Shown here: positions 7,967 to 15,191 of the stretch, piece by piece
How positions within the stretch are numbered: position 1 is the stretch's first letter
Layout of the letters: each line of letters starts with the position of its first letter
NCBI GenBank assembly: GCA_048497495.1
Contig: JAFHCF010000099.1
Location: 1 to 23,453, forward strand
Direction: 5' to 3'
Source: JAFHCF01 sp048497495
Lineage (GTDB): Bacteria; Pseudomonadota; Alphaproteobacteria; Rhizobiales; Ancalomicrobiaceae
DNA length: 23,453 nucleotides
The notes under the pieces: model-generated
Databases searched by the model: none
What the model saw: the letters and a program-made list of their open reading frames with translations, nothing else
What the model was told of the DNA's origin: nothing
Made by a program: the position numbers and the translations under genes

Positions 7967-8967
7967 GATCCGGATTCGCCGGCCGCACCCTCGACGGCCT
8001 CGCCCAACTCCTCGGCCGCGCGCCGACCCGTCCCGATCCCGCCGAGATCACCGAGGAGGCGCGCGCCATGCACGCCTTCAAGAAGACTCCGGAGGAGCGC
8101 AAGCGCCGCAAGGCGGCGATCAAGGCGGAGAACGACGACCCCTTCGTCTCCAACAAGTGGCGGATCCGCCGCTGGATCTCGATCGTGGTGATGAACGGCA
8201 TCTTCGTCGCGTCCTATTGGACCGACCTGCAACTGGTCGAAGGCGCGCTGACCGCCAGCCGGGTGCTCGGCTTCCACTTCGCCGACCTCAACTCGTCGCT
8301 GCAACTGATGCTCGCCCACAAGCATGTGGTGATCAATCTGCTGATCGGCATCACCACGGTCCTGTCGTTCTACCTCCTGCTCGGCGGCCGCACCTTCTGC
8401 TCCTGGGTCTGCCCCTATCACCTTCTGTCCGAAATCGCCGAGATGCTGCACCTGAGGCTCGCCGCGAAGCGCCTGGTCAAGGATCACCCGCTCGATCGAC
8501 GCCTCAGGACGGTGATGTTCGTCGTCTTCGCCGGGCTCGCCTTCGTCTCCGGCTTCACCCTGTTCGAGACGATCTCGCCTGTCGGCATCCTGTCGCGGGC
8601 CCTGACCTACGGCACCGTCGTCGGGCTGATCTGGATCGGCCTGCTTCTCACCGTCGAGGTTCTGTGGTCGCGGCGCCTGTGGTGCCGCTATCTCTGCCCG
8701 ATCGGCTTGACTTATGGCATGGTCGGCGCCGTCACGCCGGTTAGAATTCTCCACGAGGTGACGAACTGTCATCACGAAGGCAAATGCCGCGACGTCTGTC
8801 TGGTGCCCCATGTGCTCGACATGACCAAACTCGGCTATGCTTCCGAGGTGAGGACGCCGATCGGACCGGATTGCACCCGTTGCGGCATGTGCCTCGACGT
8901 CTGCCCGTCCGGCGCGCTCAGGTTCGACATCAAGGGAATCTCCCGGGCCGAGCAACCGGCCGAGTGA
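7963..8967 (+). CDS. nosH: NosH, NapH-like membrane quinol dehydrogenase subunit
   Basis: A 334-residue membrane protein of the NapH/NosR polyferredoxin family, thought to oxidise menaquinol and pass electrons to NosG. About 70 cytoplasmic residues precede roughly four membrane helices (from about residue 73 to 260). The paired cysteine motifs CSWVCP (C146, C150) and CRYLCP (C241, C245) are typical of NapH. The C-terminal ferredoxin region has C269, C275, C279 and the full set C304-C307-C310-C314 followed by P. The ATG overlaps the nosG stop (ATGA) and has GGAAGG upstream. No NosR is present in the window, so NosGH is the visible quinol entry point. Confidence 0.93.
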   Translation: MRSGFAGRTLDGLAQLLGRAPTRPDPAEITEEARAMHAFKKTPEERKRRKAAIKAENDDPFVSNKWRIRRWISIVVMNGIFVASYWTDLQLVEGALTASRVLGFHFADLNSSLQLMLAHKHVVINLLIGITTVLSFYLLLGGRTFCSWVCPYHLLSEIAEMLHLRLAAKRLVKDHPLDRRLRTVMFVVFAGLAFVSGFTLFETISPVGILSRALTYGTVVGLIWIGLLLTVEVLWSRRLWCRYLCPIGLTYGMVGAVTPVRILHEVTNCHHEGKCRDVCLVPHVLDMTKLGYASEVRTPIGPDCTRCGMCLDVCPSGALRFDIKGISRAEQPAE

Positions 8968-8979
8968 TTCCGGGACGAA

Positions 8980-9054
8980 CGCGACCGGTCGCGCCCGAGG
9001 GGGGCCGGCCGACGACGGCTCGGCGGCCCGCGACGAGGCTGCGGCCCGCGACGA
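8980..9054. other. nosH-nosF gap: palindrome and 14-bp direct repeat
   Basis: The 106-bp gap holds a perfect 14-bp palindrome CGCGACCGGTCGCG (8980-8993). It also holds a 14-bp direct repeat GCGGCCCGCGACGA at 9023-9036 and 9041-9054, offset by 18 bp. These are GC-rich and could arise by slippage or act on the RNA. No promoter-like AT content is visible here, so nosF probably belongs to the same transcript as nosH. Confidence 0.4.
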
Positions 9055-9073
9055 TCGAGGACGGACGACGCGC

Positions 9074-9964
9074 ATGATTTCGCTGAAAGGGCTGGTCAAG
9101 AGCTTCGGCGCCGCCCGCATCCTGAACGGCATCGATCTCGAGGTGCCCGCCGGCCAGCGCATCGCGCTGATCGGCTCGAACGGCGCCGGCAAGACGACGC
9201 TGTTCCGCTGTCTGCTCGGCGAATACACCCACGAAGGCGCCGTCCTGGTCGACGGCCGTGACCCGCGCCGGGCCCGCACCGAGGTGTTGCGCCTCGTCGG
9301 CTTCGTCCCCCAGATCGCGCCGCGCCTGGAGATGCCGGTCAAGGCCCTGATGCGCTACGTCGCCGACGTCTGCGCCGGCCGCGTCGAGGACATGGAGGCG
9401 ATCGCCGCCCGCATGGGCCTCGACGTCGCGCCGATCCGCTCGCGCCCCTTCGTCAAACTGTCCGGCGGCATGAAGCAGAAGCTGCTGATCGCCATGGCGC
9501 TCGGCCGACCGACCCGCATGCTGATCCTCGACGAGCCCGCCGCCAACCTCGATCCGGGCGCCCGCGCCGTGCTCTTCGAGCTCCTCGCCGAACGCCCCGA
9601 GGTGACGATGACCATCTCCTCGCACCGCATCGACGAGATCGCCGCGCTGGTCAACCGGGTGATCGAGCTCGAGCATGGCCGCGTCATCCTCGACGATACG
9701 GTCACCGACGCCGGCCGGCTCGGCTCGAGCTTCTCCGTCCGTCTCGACACCGCCCGCCCCGAGCCCAGCTTCGCCCGCGCCGCCGGCGAGTGGGGCCTGA
9801 GCGAAGGCCCCGAGAGCCGCTGGACCGGATCGATCGCCGGCCCCGACCGCCTGCGTTTCCTCGGCTTCGTCGCCCGCCACGCCGGACTGGTGCGGGGGCT
9901 GGCGCTCGACGAGGAGACGCCCGCCGCGGAAGGAGCGCATCATGCCCTCGCCGGCGGCCGTTGA
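9074..9964 (+). CDS. nosF: NosF, ABC ATPase for NosZ maturation
   Basis: A 296-residue cytoplasmic ATP-binding subunit that works with NosY and NosD to deliver a sulfur species for CuZ assembly. Motifs: Walker A GSNGAGKTT (34-42), ABC signature LSGGMKQK (from 129), Walker B ILDEP with D153/E154, and the H-loop histidine H184 in TISSHR. The ATG has a GAGGA 12 nt upstream, a slightly long spacing. The last 23 bp overlap the nosL start. Length and gene order are normal for the family. Confidence 0.95.
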   Translation: MISLKGLVKSFGAARILNGIDLEVPAGQRIALIGSNGAGKTTLFRCLLGEYTHEGAVLVDGRDPRRARTEVLRLVGFVPQIAPRLEMPVKALMRYVADVCAGRVEDMEAIAARMGLDVAPIRSRPFVKLSGGMKQKLLIAMALGRPTRMLILDEPAANLDPGARAVLFELLAERPEVTMTISSHRIDEIAALVNRVIELEHGRVILDDTVTDAGRLGSSFSVRLDTARPEPSFARAAGEWGLSEGPESRWTGSIAGPDRLRFLGFVARHAGLVRGLALDEETPAAEGAHHALAGGR

Positions 9965-10427
9965 TCTCTTCGCCGGGTCCTCGCGCCGCGCCCTCCTCGG
10001 CGCCGGTCTGTCGATGAGCGCGCTCGCCCTGCTGCCCGCCTGTTCCGAGGTGAAGGCCGAGCCCCGCAAGATCAAATGGGGCCGCGACGTCTGCGAGTTC
10101 TGCCACATGGTCTTCGCCGACCGCCGCTTCGCCGCCGAGATCTGGGACGCCAGCCTGCCGCGCGCCCGCATCTACGACGATTTCGGCTGCGCCGTGCTCG
10201 CCGCCGCCGAGATGGACGTGCTCGCCCGCGACGACGTCCCCTTCTGGGTCAGCGACGACGCCGCCCCCGAGCGCTGGCTCGATGCCCGCGCCGCCCACTA
10301 TCGCGACGGCGTCGTCACCCCGATGGGCTACGGCCATTCCGCCGGGACCGGCCCCGATCACCCGATGACCTTCCTCGCCGCCGCCACCGCGATCCGCGAC
10401 AAGGCGGCCTGCGAACACAAGACCTGA
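9942..10427 (+). CDS. nosL: NosL, copper(I) chaperone lipoprotein
   Basis: A 161-residue outer-surface lipoprotein that supplies Cu(I) to apo-NosZ or to the NosDFY complex. The signal region (residues 1-34) contains a twin-arginine (SSRRALLG) and ends in the lipobox LPAC with lipidated C34. The copper-binding motif CEFCHM gives C51, C54 and M56, as in characterised NosL proteins. Downstream are conserved patches IYDDFGC and YGHSAG. AGGAG at 9931-9935 supports the start, which lies within the nosF end. It is placed between nosF and nosY, whereas many clusters have nosL after nosY. Confidence 0.94.
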   Translation: MPSPAAVDLFAGSSRRALLGAGLSMSALALLPACSEVKAEPRKIKWGRDVCEFCHMVFADRRFAAEIWDASLPRARIYDDFGCAVLAAAEMDVLARDDVPFWVSDDAAPERWLDARAAHYRDGVVTPMGYGHSAGTGPDHPMTFLAAATAIRDKAACEHKT

Positions 10428-10437
10428 GGAGACGGAT

Positions 10438-11316
10438 TTGCGCGCACCCGACATGGTCCCCGCCGCCGCCCCGCCGGGCTCGGGCTTCTGGACCGGCTTT
10501 GCCGCCACCTTCCGCCTGGAAGTGGCGGAGGCCTTCCGCGCCCGCTGGTTCGCCTTCTATTCGGTGGTCTTCTTCGGCCTCGTCGGCATGCTGCTGGTCT
10601 TCGGCCTGACCGAGAGCCGCGTCCTCGGCTTCACCGGCCTGTCGCGCACCCTGGTCACCTACATCCAGCTCACCATGGCGATCCTGCCGATCTTCATCCT
10701 GATCACCACGGTGCGCTCGCTCGCCGGCGACCGCGAGGCCGGCGTCTTCGAATACGTCCTCGGCCTGCCGGTCGGCATCGGCGCCTGGTATTGCGGCCGT
10801 TTCCTCGGCCGCTACCTGCTCGCGACCGCCCCGGTGATCGCCGCCCTCCTCGCCGCCGTGATCTACGGCGCGGCGCGCGGCGTCGCCGTGCCCTGGCTCG
10901 AGCTCGGCTTCGACATCGGCCTGCTCCTGGTGATGATCTTCGCCTTCGTGGGCCTCGGCTTCCTGATCTCGGCGCTGACCCGTTCGGTCGACACCGCCCA
11001 GACGCTGGCCTTCATCATCTGGCTGATGCTGGTGCTCGCCCTCGATCTCGTCCTGCTCGGCGCGCTGATCCGCGGCCGGCTCGCCATCGAGGGCGTCGTC
11101 GCCATCGCCATGCTCAACCCCTTGCAGGTCTTTCGTACCGGATCGATGCTGCTCTTCGATCCGCAGTTGGTGTTGCTCGGGCCGACCGCCTACACCGTCT
11201 TCGACATCTTCGGCCGCACCGGCTTCATGGTATGGTCCTTCGCCTATCCGCTGGCCCTCGGCCTCGCCACCGCGCTGGGCGGCTGGCTGATCTTCCGCCG
11301 AGGCGACCTGCCGTGA
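10438..11316 (+). CDS. nosY: NosY, ABC permease for NosZ maturation
   Basis: A 292-residue membrane permease with about six helices (first near residues 34-56, last near 260-283), forming the NosDFY complex. I chose the TTG at 10438 because GAGGA at 10426-10430 sits 7 nt before it. The ATG at 10453 would have that site 22 nt upstream. The start falls 10 bp after the nosL stop. The conserved first cytoplasmic region has the pattern ITTVRSLAGDREAGVFEYV typical of NosY and related ABC-2 permeases. Gene order and size are standard. Confidence 0.93.
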   Translation: MRAPDMVPAAAPPGSGFWTGFAATFRLEVAEAFRARWFAFYSVVFFGLVGMLLVFGLTESRVLGFTGLSRTLVTYIQLTMAILPIFILITTVRSLAGDREAGVFEYVLGLPVGIGAWYCGRFLGRYLLATAPVIAALLAAVIYGAARGVAVPWLELGFDIGLLLVMIFAFVGLGFLISALTRSVDTAQTLAFIIWLMLVLALDLVLLGALIRGRLAIEGVVAIAMLNPLQVFRTGSMLLFDPQLVLLGPTAYTVFDIFGRTGFMVWSFAYPLALGLATALGGWLIFRRGDLP

Positions 11317-11327
11317 AGGAGCCCGCC

Positions 11328-12242
11328 ATGTCCGAAGTCTCCTCCGTCACGGATCCCTCACGTCTCGCGCTCTGGGCCCGCGCCGTCCGACCTCGGACGC
11401 TGTCGATCTCGGTGGCGCCGATCGTCGTCGGCGTCGCCCATGCCTTCGCCGCCTTCGGCCGGGTCGAGGTCTGGCCGGTCGCGGCGGCGACCGTCTCGGC
11501 CCTCGCCATCCAGATCGCCACCAACCTCGCCAACGACGCCGCCGACGGCGAACGCGGCCACGACGGGCCCGCCCGCCTCGGCCCCGAGCGTGTCACCGGT
11601 TCCCATCTGATGAGCGCCGGCGAGGTCCGGCGCGGCGCCGTGATCGCGACGCTGGTGGCCGCCCTCTTCGGCCTCTTCGCGGTGATCGACGGCGGCGCTC
11701 CGATCCTGATGATCGGCCTCGCCTCGATCCTCGCCGGCTGGGCCTATTCCAACGGCCCGCTGCCGATCTCGGCCACGCCCTTCGGCGAGGCCTTCGTCGT
11801 CGCCTGTTTCGGCATCGCCGCCGTCGTCGGCATCGAATGGCTGGCGGCCGGCGCCGTCCTCTGGCAGGCCGGCGCCCTCGGCGTCGCCATCGGCCTGCCG
11901 GCGGCGGCGGTCTTGACCGTCAACACCCACCGCGACCGGGTCGAGGACACCCGCAACGGTCGCCGGACGCTGGCGATCCTGATCGGCACGCGCGGCTCCA
12001 AGGTCCTCTACGGTCTCGAACTCCTCGCCGCCGTGGCGATCGCCACCGTCGTCGTGGCGCCCTCCGGCGGCTTCGCTCCCTGGCTCGTCGCGGCTTGCGC
12101 CCTGCCGGCGCTGCTGCTCGCCATCCGTCTCGCGCGGTTGCGGGTCGGCCGCGAACTCAACGGCTGCCTCGCCGCCACCGCCGGCTTCCAGATGATGCTC
12201 GCCATGGTGGTCGCGGTCGCCCTGATCGGAGGTCTCGGATGA
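11328..12242 (+). CDS. menA: MenA, DHNA polyprenyltransferase
   Basis: A 304-residue integral membrane prenyltransferase of the UbiA superfamily. By pattern it is the MenA branch, which joins 1,4-dihydroxy-2-naphthoate to a polyprenyl diphosphate to make demethylmenaquinone. First motif NLANDAADG (N66, D70, D73) and second NTHRDRVEDTRNG (N199, D203, D207) are the two Asp-rich Mg-diphosphate sites. The N-terminal RPRTLSISVAPIVVG segment also resembles E. coli MenA. About eight or nine helices are visible. AAGGAG at 11316-11321 overlaps the end of nosY, and the start is only 11 bp after it, so the gene looks like a true member of the nos transcript. Another UbiA-family activity is possible but less likely. 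Confidence 0.85.
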   Translation: MSEVSSVTDPSRLALWARAVRPRTLSISVAPIVVGVAHAFAAFGRVEVWPVAAATVSALAIQIATNLANDAADGERGHDGPARLGPERVTGSHLMSAGEVRRGAVIATLVAALFGLFAVIDGGAPILMIGLASILAGWAYSNGPLPISATPFGEAFVVACFGIAAVVGIEWLAAGAVLWQAGALGVAIGLPAAAVLTVNTHRDRVEDTRNGRRTLAILIGTRGSKVLYGLELLAAVAIATVVVAPSGGFAPWLVAACALPALLLAIRLARLRVGRELNGCLAATAGFQMMLAMVVAVALIGGLG

Positions 12243-12739
12243 TCCGTCCGCTGGTTCTCGCCCTGGCGCTCGCCGCCGCCGCCCCGAGCCTCGCCGCCGA
12301 ACTGGTGACGAGCGCCCCGAAGTCGGTCGCCGTCACCGTGCAGGATCGCGACGGTCGCGAACTCGCCCCCGCCTCGCTCGGCGGCAGGCTGACGCTGGTG
12401 CACTTCTGGGCGAGTTGGTGCGGCACCTGCCGCACCGAGTTCCCGGCGATCGACGCACTCCAGCGCGACATGCGCGCCGAAGGGGTCCGGGTCGCCGCCG
12501 TCTCGCTCGACCGCCTCGGCTGGCCGGCGATCGACCGCACCGTGTCGGCCCTCGAGATTCACGAGGTGACGCTCCTCCACGACCGCAACCGCGAGGCCGC
12601 CGCCGCGTTCGGCGTCCCCGGCCTGCCGACCACCGTGGTGCTCGACGGCCAGGGCCGCGAGGTCGCCCGCCTGATCGGCGCCGGCGACTGGCAGGACGAA
12701 GGCCTGCGCGCCAAGCTGCGCGTTCTGGCGAAGCGCTGA
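12239..12739 (+). CDS. TlpA-like exported thioredoxin
   Basis: A 166-residue periplasmic thiol-disulfide protein. A signal peptide (about residues 1-19, ending S-L-A-A) is followed by a thioredoxin fold with active site WCGTC (C61, C64) and the cis-proline P130 in GLPTT. TlpA/ResA-type proteins reduce cysteine pairs; in Bradyrhizobium TlpA reduces ScoI and the CuA-site cysteines of CoxB. The start overlaps the menA stop (ATGA), so it is translationally coupled to the nos operon. Inferred job: keep the NosZ CuA cysteines, Sco or cytochrome c haem-site cysteines reduced. It is the last gene of the operon, ending 4 bp from a convergent gene. Confidence 0.87.
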   Translation: MIRPLVLALALAAAAPSLAAELVTSAPKSVAVTVQDRDGRELAPASLGGRLTLVHFWASWCGTCRTEFPAIDALQRDMRAEGVRVAAVSLDRLGWPAIDRTVSALEIHEVTLLHDRNREAAAAFGVPGLPTTVVLDGQGREVARLIGAGDWQDEGLRAKLRVLAKR

Positions 12740-12743
12740 ATTC

Positions 12744-13490
12744 TCAGGTTGCCTTCCGCCCCTGGTGGATCGCGGCGATGCCGAAGGAGAGGTCGTCGAC
12801 GCGGACGTCCTCGAAGCCGTTGCGGGAGAGGATTCCCGCGAACTCGGCCTGGTCGGGAAACCGCGCGATCGAGTCGATCAGATAGCGATAGGCCTCACCA
12901 CGCCCCGAGACGACGGTTTCGAGCACCGGAATGGCGGTGCGCGACCACGCCTCGTAGAAGGGCCTGAGCCACGGCCGGGCCTTCGAGAACTCCAGGCAGA
13001 ACAGCCGTCCGCCGGGCTTCAGCACGCGACGGATCTCGCCGAGCGCCGCGTCGAGCCGGGTGACGTTGCGGATGCCGAAGGCGATGGTGACGAGATCGAA
13101 GCTCCCTTCCGCGAAGGGCAGATCCTCGGCTTCCGCCTCGACCCATTCGACGTCGCCGCCGCAGGGCCGTCCCCGGCCGACCGCCATCATGCCGGCACTC
13201 GGATCGGCGACGGTGACCTTCGCCCCACGCCGCGCCAGGCGGAAGGCGATGTCGCCGGTGCCGCCGGCGACGTCGAGCGCCACCTCGCCCGGACGCGGCG
13301 CGGCGAGGTCGACGAAGCGGTCCTTCCACAGCCGGTGGATGCCGAGGCTCATCAGATCGTTCATCAGGTCGTAGCGCCGCGCCACGCCCTCGAATGTCGC
13401 CCGGATCAGGGCGCGGCGAGCTTGCGGGTCGACGTCGGAACGGCCGAAGGTGGCGGCGAGCGGATCGCCGGTCTTCTCCTCCGCCGTCAC
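12744..13490 (-). CDS. UbiE/MenG quinone C-methyltransferase
   Basis: A 248-residue class I SAM-dependent methyltransferase of the UbiE/MenG family, which methylates demethylmenaquinone (MenG) and, in UbiE, a ubiquinone precursor. The family signature YDLMNDLMSLGIHRLWK is at 40-56, SAM motif I LDVAGGTGD at 72-80, and the second signature around GIRNVTRLDAAL follows. The start is a GTG with GGAGG 7 nt upstream; it overlaps the Sco stop as GTGA, so the two are coupled. Proximity to menA favours a menaquinone role, but the sequence alone cannot separate MenG from UbiE. It may be a second copy if a housekeeping ubiE lies elsewhere. Confidence 0.88.
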   Translation of the reverse strand: MTAEEKTGDPLAATFGRSDVDPQARRALIRATFEGVARRYDLMNDLMSLGIHRLWKDRFVDLAAPRPGEVALDVAGGTGDIAFRLARRGAKVTVADPSAGMMAVGRGRPCGGDVEWVEAEAEDLPFAEGSFDLVTIAFGIRNVTRLDAALGEIRRVLKPGGRLFCLEFSKARPWLRPFYEAWSRTAIPVLETVVSGRGEAYRYLIDSIARFPDQAEFAGILSRNGFEDVRVDDLSFGIAAIHQGRKAT

Positions 13491-14044
13491 GACCGCGCCT
13501 CCAGGACCATTCTGATCTTCGCCGTCATCTGCTCCGCCGACAGGGTGTGCGAGAAACGCCCGACGATCGCCCCGGCCGGATCGACCAGGAAGACCGAGGC
13601 GGTGTGATCCATCAGATAGGGCCGGCCCTCGCCGACCTCGACCTTGGCGTATTTCACCCGCCAGGTCTTCGCCATCACCGCCAGTTCCTCGCCGCTCGGC
13701 GTCACCCCGACGAGACGGGGATGGAAGAAGTCGACGTAGCTCGCCATCACCGCCGTGGTGTCGCGATCGGGATCGACCGTGACGAAGATCGGCGTCACCC
13801 GGTCGGCGAGGGCCCCGAGCCCGTCGACCGCCTCCGCCATGGTCTGCAGTCCGAGCGGACAGACGTCGGGGCAATGGGTATAGCCGAAATAGACCAGCCG
13901 CCAGCCGGTGAGCATCGCCGCGTCGAGCTTGCGGCCGGTCTGATCCGTGCCGAGTACGCGCGCTTGCGCCGAGGCCGGCCCGCCGAAGGCGACGACCGCG
14001 GCGAGTGCGATGGCGGCGAGCGCCGCGCGACGTGTGACGGACAT
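13487..14044 (-). CDS. SCO1/SenC-family copper chaperone
   Basis: A 185-residue exported thioredoxin-fold copper chaperone. The signal peptide covers about residues 1-26 (ending A-S-A). Copper ligands are all present: C58 and C62 in the CPDVC motif and H147 in the DHTASVF motif. Sco proteins insert copper into CuA of cytochrome oxidase, and Sco homologues are also linked to NosZ copper loading. The ATG has a GGGAGA 7-8 nt upstream. It is the first gene of a two-gene unit with the UbiE/MenG gene. Both gene neighbours and the CuA site of NosZ suggest it serves NosZ; a role in cytochrome oxidase assembly is the alternative. Confidence 0.92.
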   Translation of the reverse strand: MSVTRRAALAAIALAAVVAFGGPASAQARVLGTDQTGRKLDAAMLTGWRLVYFGYTHCPDVCPLGLQTMAEAVDGLGALADRVTPIFVTVDPDRDTTAVMASYVDFFHPRLVGVTPSGEELAVMAKTWRVKYAKVEVGEGRPYLMDHTASVFLVDPAGAIVGRFSHTLSAEQMTAKIRMVLEARS

Positions 14045-14104
14045 CGGATTTCTCCCTCGAGACGCATCCCACGGCGATACTAGATCCGACGCGTGGCCGC
14101 GGCC

Positions 14105-14118
14105 TTGACCGATGTCGC
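14105..14118. promoter_or_regulatory. Weak FNR-like half-palindrome upstream of sco
   Basis: TTGAC-CGAT-GTCGC resembles the site before nosZ but the right arm has two mismatches (GTCGC rather than GTCAA). It is centred about 68 bp before the Sco start, a reasonable promoter position. This is a weak match in a GC-rich background and could be chance. Confidence 0.2.
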
Positions 14119-14239
14119 GTGAGAACCCTCCGGTGAGACGTTCGGCGGCGCCCGTCGAGGCTCTCGCCTTCCAGCGCGGCCGGTGGCAGTCTCGACCTCG
14201 CGACGACGCGCCATCGCCGTTTCACCCGGAGCGATTCCC

Positions 14240-14545
14240 ATGCTGTTCATGATCATCGAGCACTATCGTGACGCCGACATGGTGCCGATCTACCAACGCG
14301 TCCGCGCCGAGGGGCGGATGCTGCCCGACGGGCTCGACTACGTCGACAGCTGGGTCGAGCCGAATTTCGCCCGCTGCTTCCAGCTGATGCGCTGCGACGA
14401 TCTCACCCTTCTCCAGCGCTGGATCCTGAAGTGGCGCGGCTCCGGCACCACCTTCGAGATCGTGCCGGTGGTGCCGAGCCGCGACACCGCGGCCGTCGTC
14501 GCCCCGCTGCTCGAGGCTTCCACTCCGTCAGGGACGGGCGACTGA
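14240..14545 (+). CDS. DUF3303-like small protein
   Basis: A 101-residue soluble protein with no signal peptide, resembling the DUF3303 family by its opening MLFMIIEHYRDADMVPIYQR, the central GLDYVDSWVEPNFARCFQLM and the FEIVPVV segment near the end. The fold is expected to be a dimeric ferredoxin-like alpha/beta barrel; no function is known. I chose ATG 14240 over a longer frame from 14183 because the family begins here and CGGAG lies about 8 nt upstream. It stands alone between the divergent Sco unit and the convergent Lrp-type gene. Confidence 0.75.
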   Translation: MLFMIIEHYRDADMVPIYQRVRAEGRMLPDGLDYVDSWVEPNFARCFQLMRCDDLTLLQRWILKWRGSGTTFEIVPVVPSRDTAAVVAPLLEASTPSGTGD

Positions 14546-15016
14546 CGGGTGGGCGAAGAGCGGGATCTCCGTCGTCGCCTTCAACTCCTTCAGGACGATC
14601 GAGGAGCGCAGCGAGGCGAGCCCGCCGGTCACCGCGATCAGCCGATCGAGGACATCGGAGAGATGGGCGAGATCGCGCACCAGGATCTTCATCAGGAAAT
14701 CGGCGTCGCCGGTCTGCGACCAACACTCGACCACCTCGTCGGCGCGGCTGACGAAGTCGCGGAAGGCGGCGTTGGCCGCCGCGTCGTGCGAGCGCAGGCC
14801 GACCATCGTGTGGGCCATCACCCCCACCCCCATCCGCGCCGGATCGAGGATCGCCACGACGCGCCGGATGTGCCCCTCCGCCCTCAGCCGTTGCAGCCGC
14901 CGAGCGCATTGCGTCGCCGACAGATGGACCAGGGTCGCGAGTTGCACATGGCTGAGATCGCCCTGTCGCTGCAGGGCGGCGAGGATCTTGAGATCGAAGG
15001 CGTCGAGATCGGACAA
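14528..15016 (-). CDS. Lrp/AsnC-family transcriptional regulator
   Basis: A 162-residue regulator. Residues 21-44 form the winged helix-turn-helix (LSHVQLATLVHLSATQCARR) and about 65-145 the RAM ligand-binding domain. I chose the TTG at 15016 because GGAG sits 7 nt upstream on the minus strand and the protein then starts SDLDAFDLKIL as in the family. An in-frame ATG at 15151 would add 45 unconserved residues and run through the operator-like repeats. It is divergent from an aminotransferase gene, so by family custom it probably senses an amino acid and controls that gene and itself. Its 3' end overlaps the DUF3303-like gene by 18 bp, tail to tail. Confidence 0.88.
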   Translation of the reverse strand: MSDLDAFDLKILAALQRQGDLSHVQLATLVHLSATQCARRLQRLRAEGHIRRVVAILDPARMGVGVMAHTMVGLRSHDAAANAAFRDFVSRADEVVECWSQTGDADFLMKILVRDLAHLSDVLDRLIAVTGGLASLRSSIVLKELKATTEIPLFAHPSVARP

Positions 15017-15040
15017 GGGCGGTCTCCGTCGATCGGCGGG

Positions 15041-15131
15041 TCTCCTGGATATCGCAGGAGAATAGCACTGGCTCGGCTTCCTTCGACGGATTCCTGCGTA
15101 ATTTCCGCGAAAGTAGTCCGATTTTGCAGGA
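15041..15131. promoter_or_regulatory. CTCCTG/CAGGAG repeat array, candidate Lrp operator
   Basis: In the 175-bp divergent region, TCTCCTG (15041-15047) and CAGGAGA (15055-15061) form a perfect 7-bp inverted repeat with a 7-bp spacer. A second, wider pair is TCCTGC (15092-15097) with GCAGGA (15126-15131). So the half-site TCCTG/CAGGA occurs four times. TTTC-CGC-GAAA (15102-15112) lies between. Lrp/AsnC octamers bind several spaced sites around their own divergent promoters, which fits. The repeats are seen; the binding is inferred. Confidence 0.5.
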
Positions 15132-15191
15132 TCTCGACGCGAGAGTCGCATTAGACTGCGTCACCGTATCACCCGACCCCGTGAGACCCCG

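Noticed and set aside
15017..15151. Longer start for the Lrp-type regulator (ATG 15151)
   Set aside because: The added residues look unconserved and span operator-like repeats, while TTG 15016 has GGAG at the right spacing.
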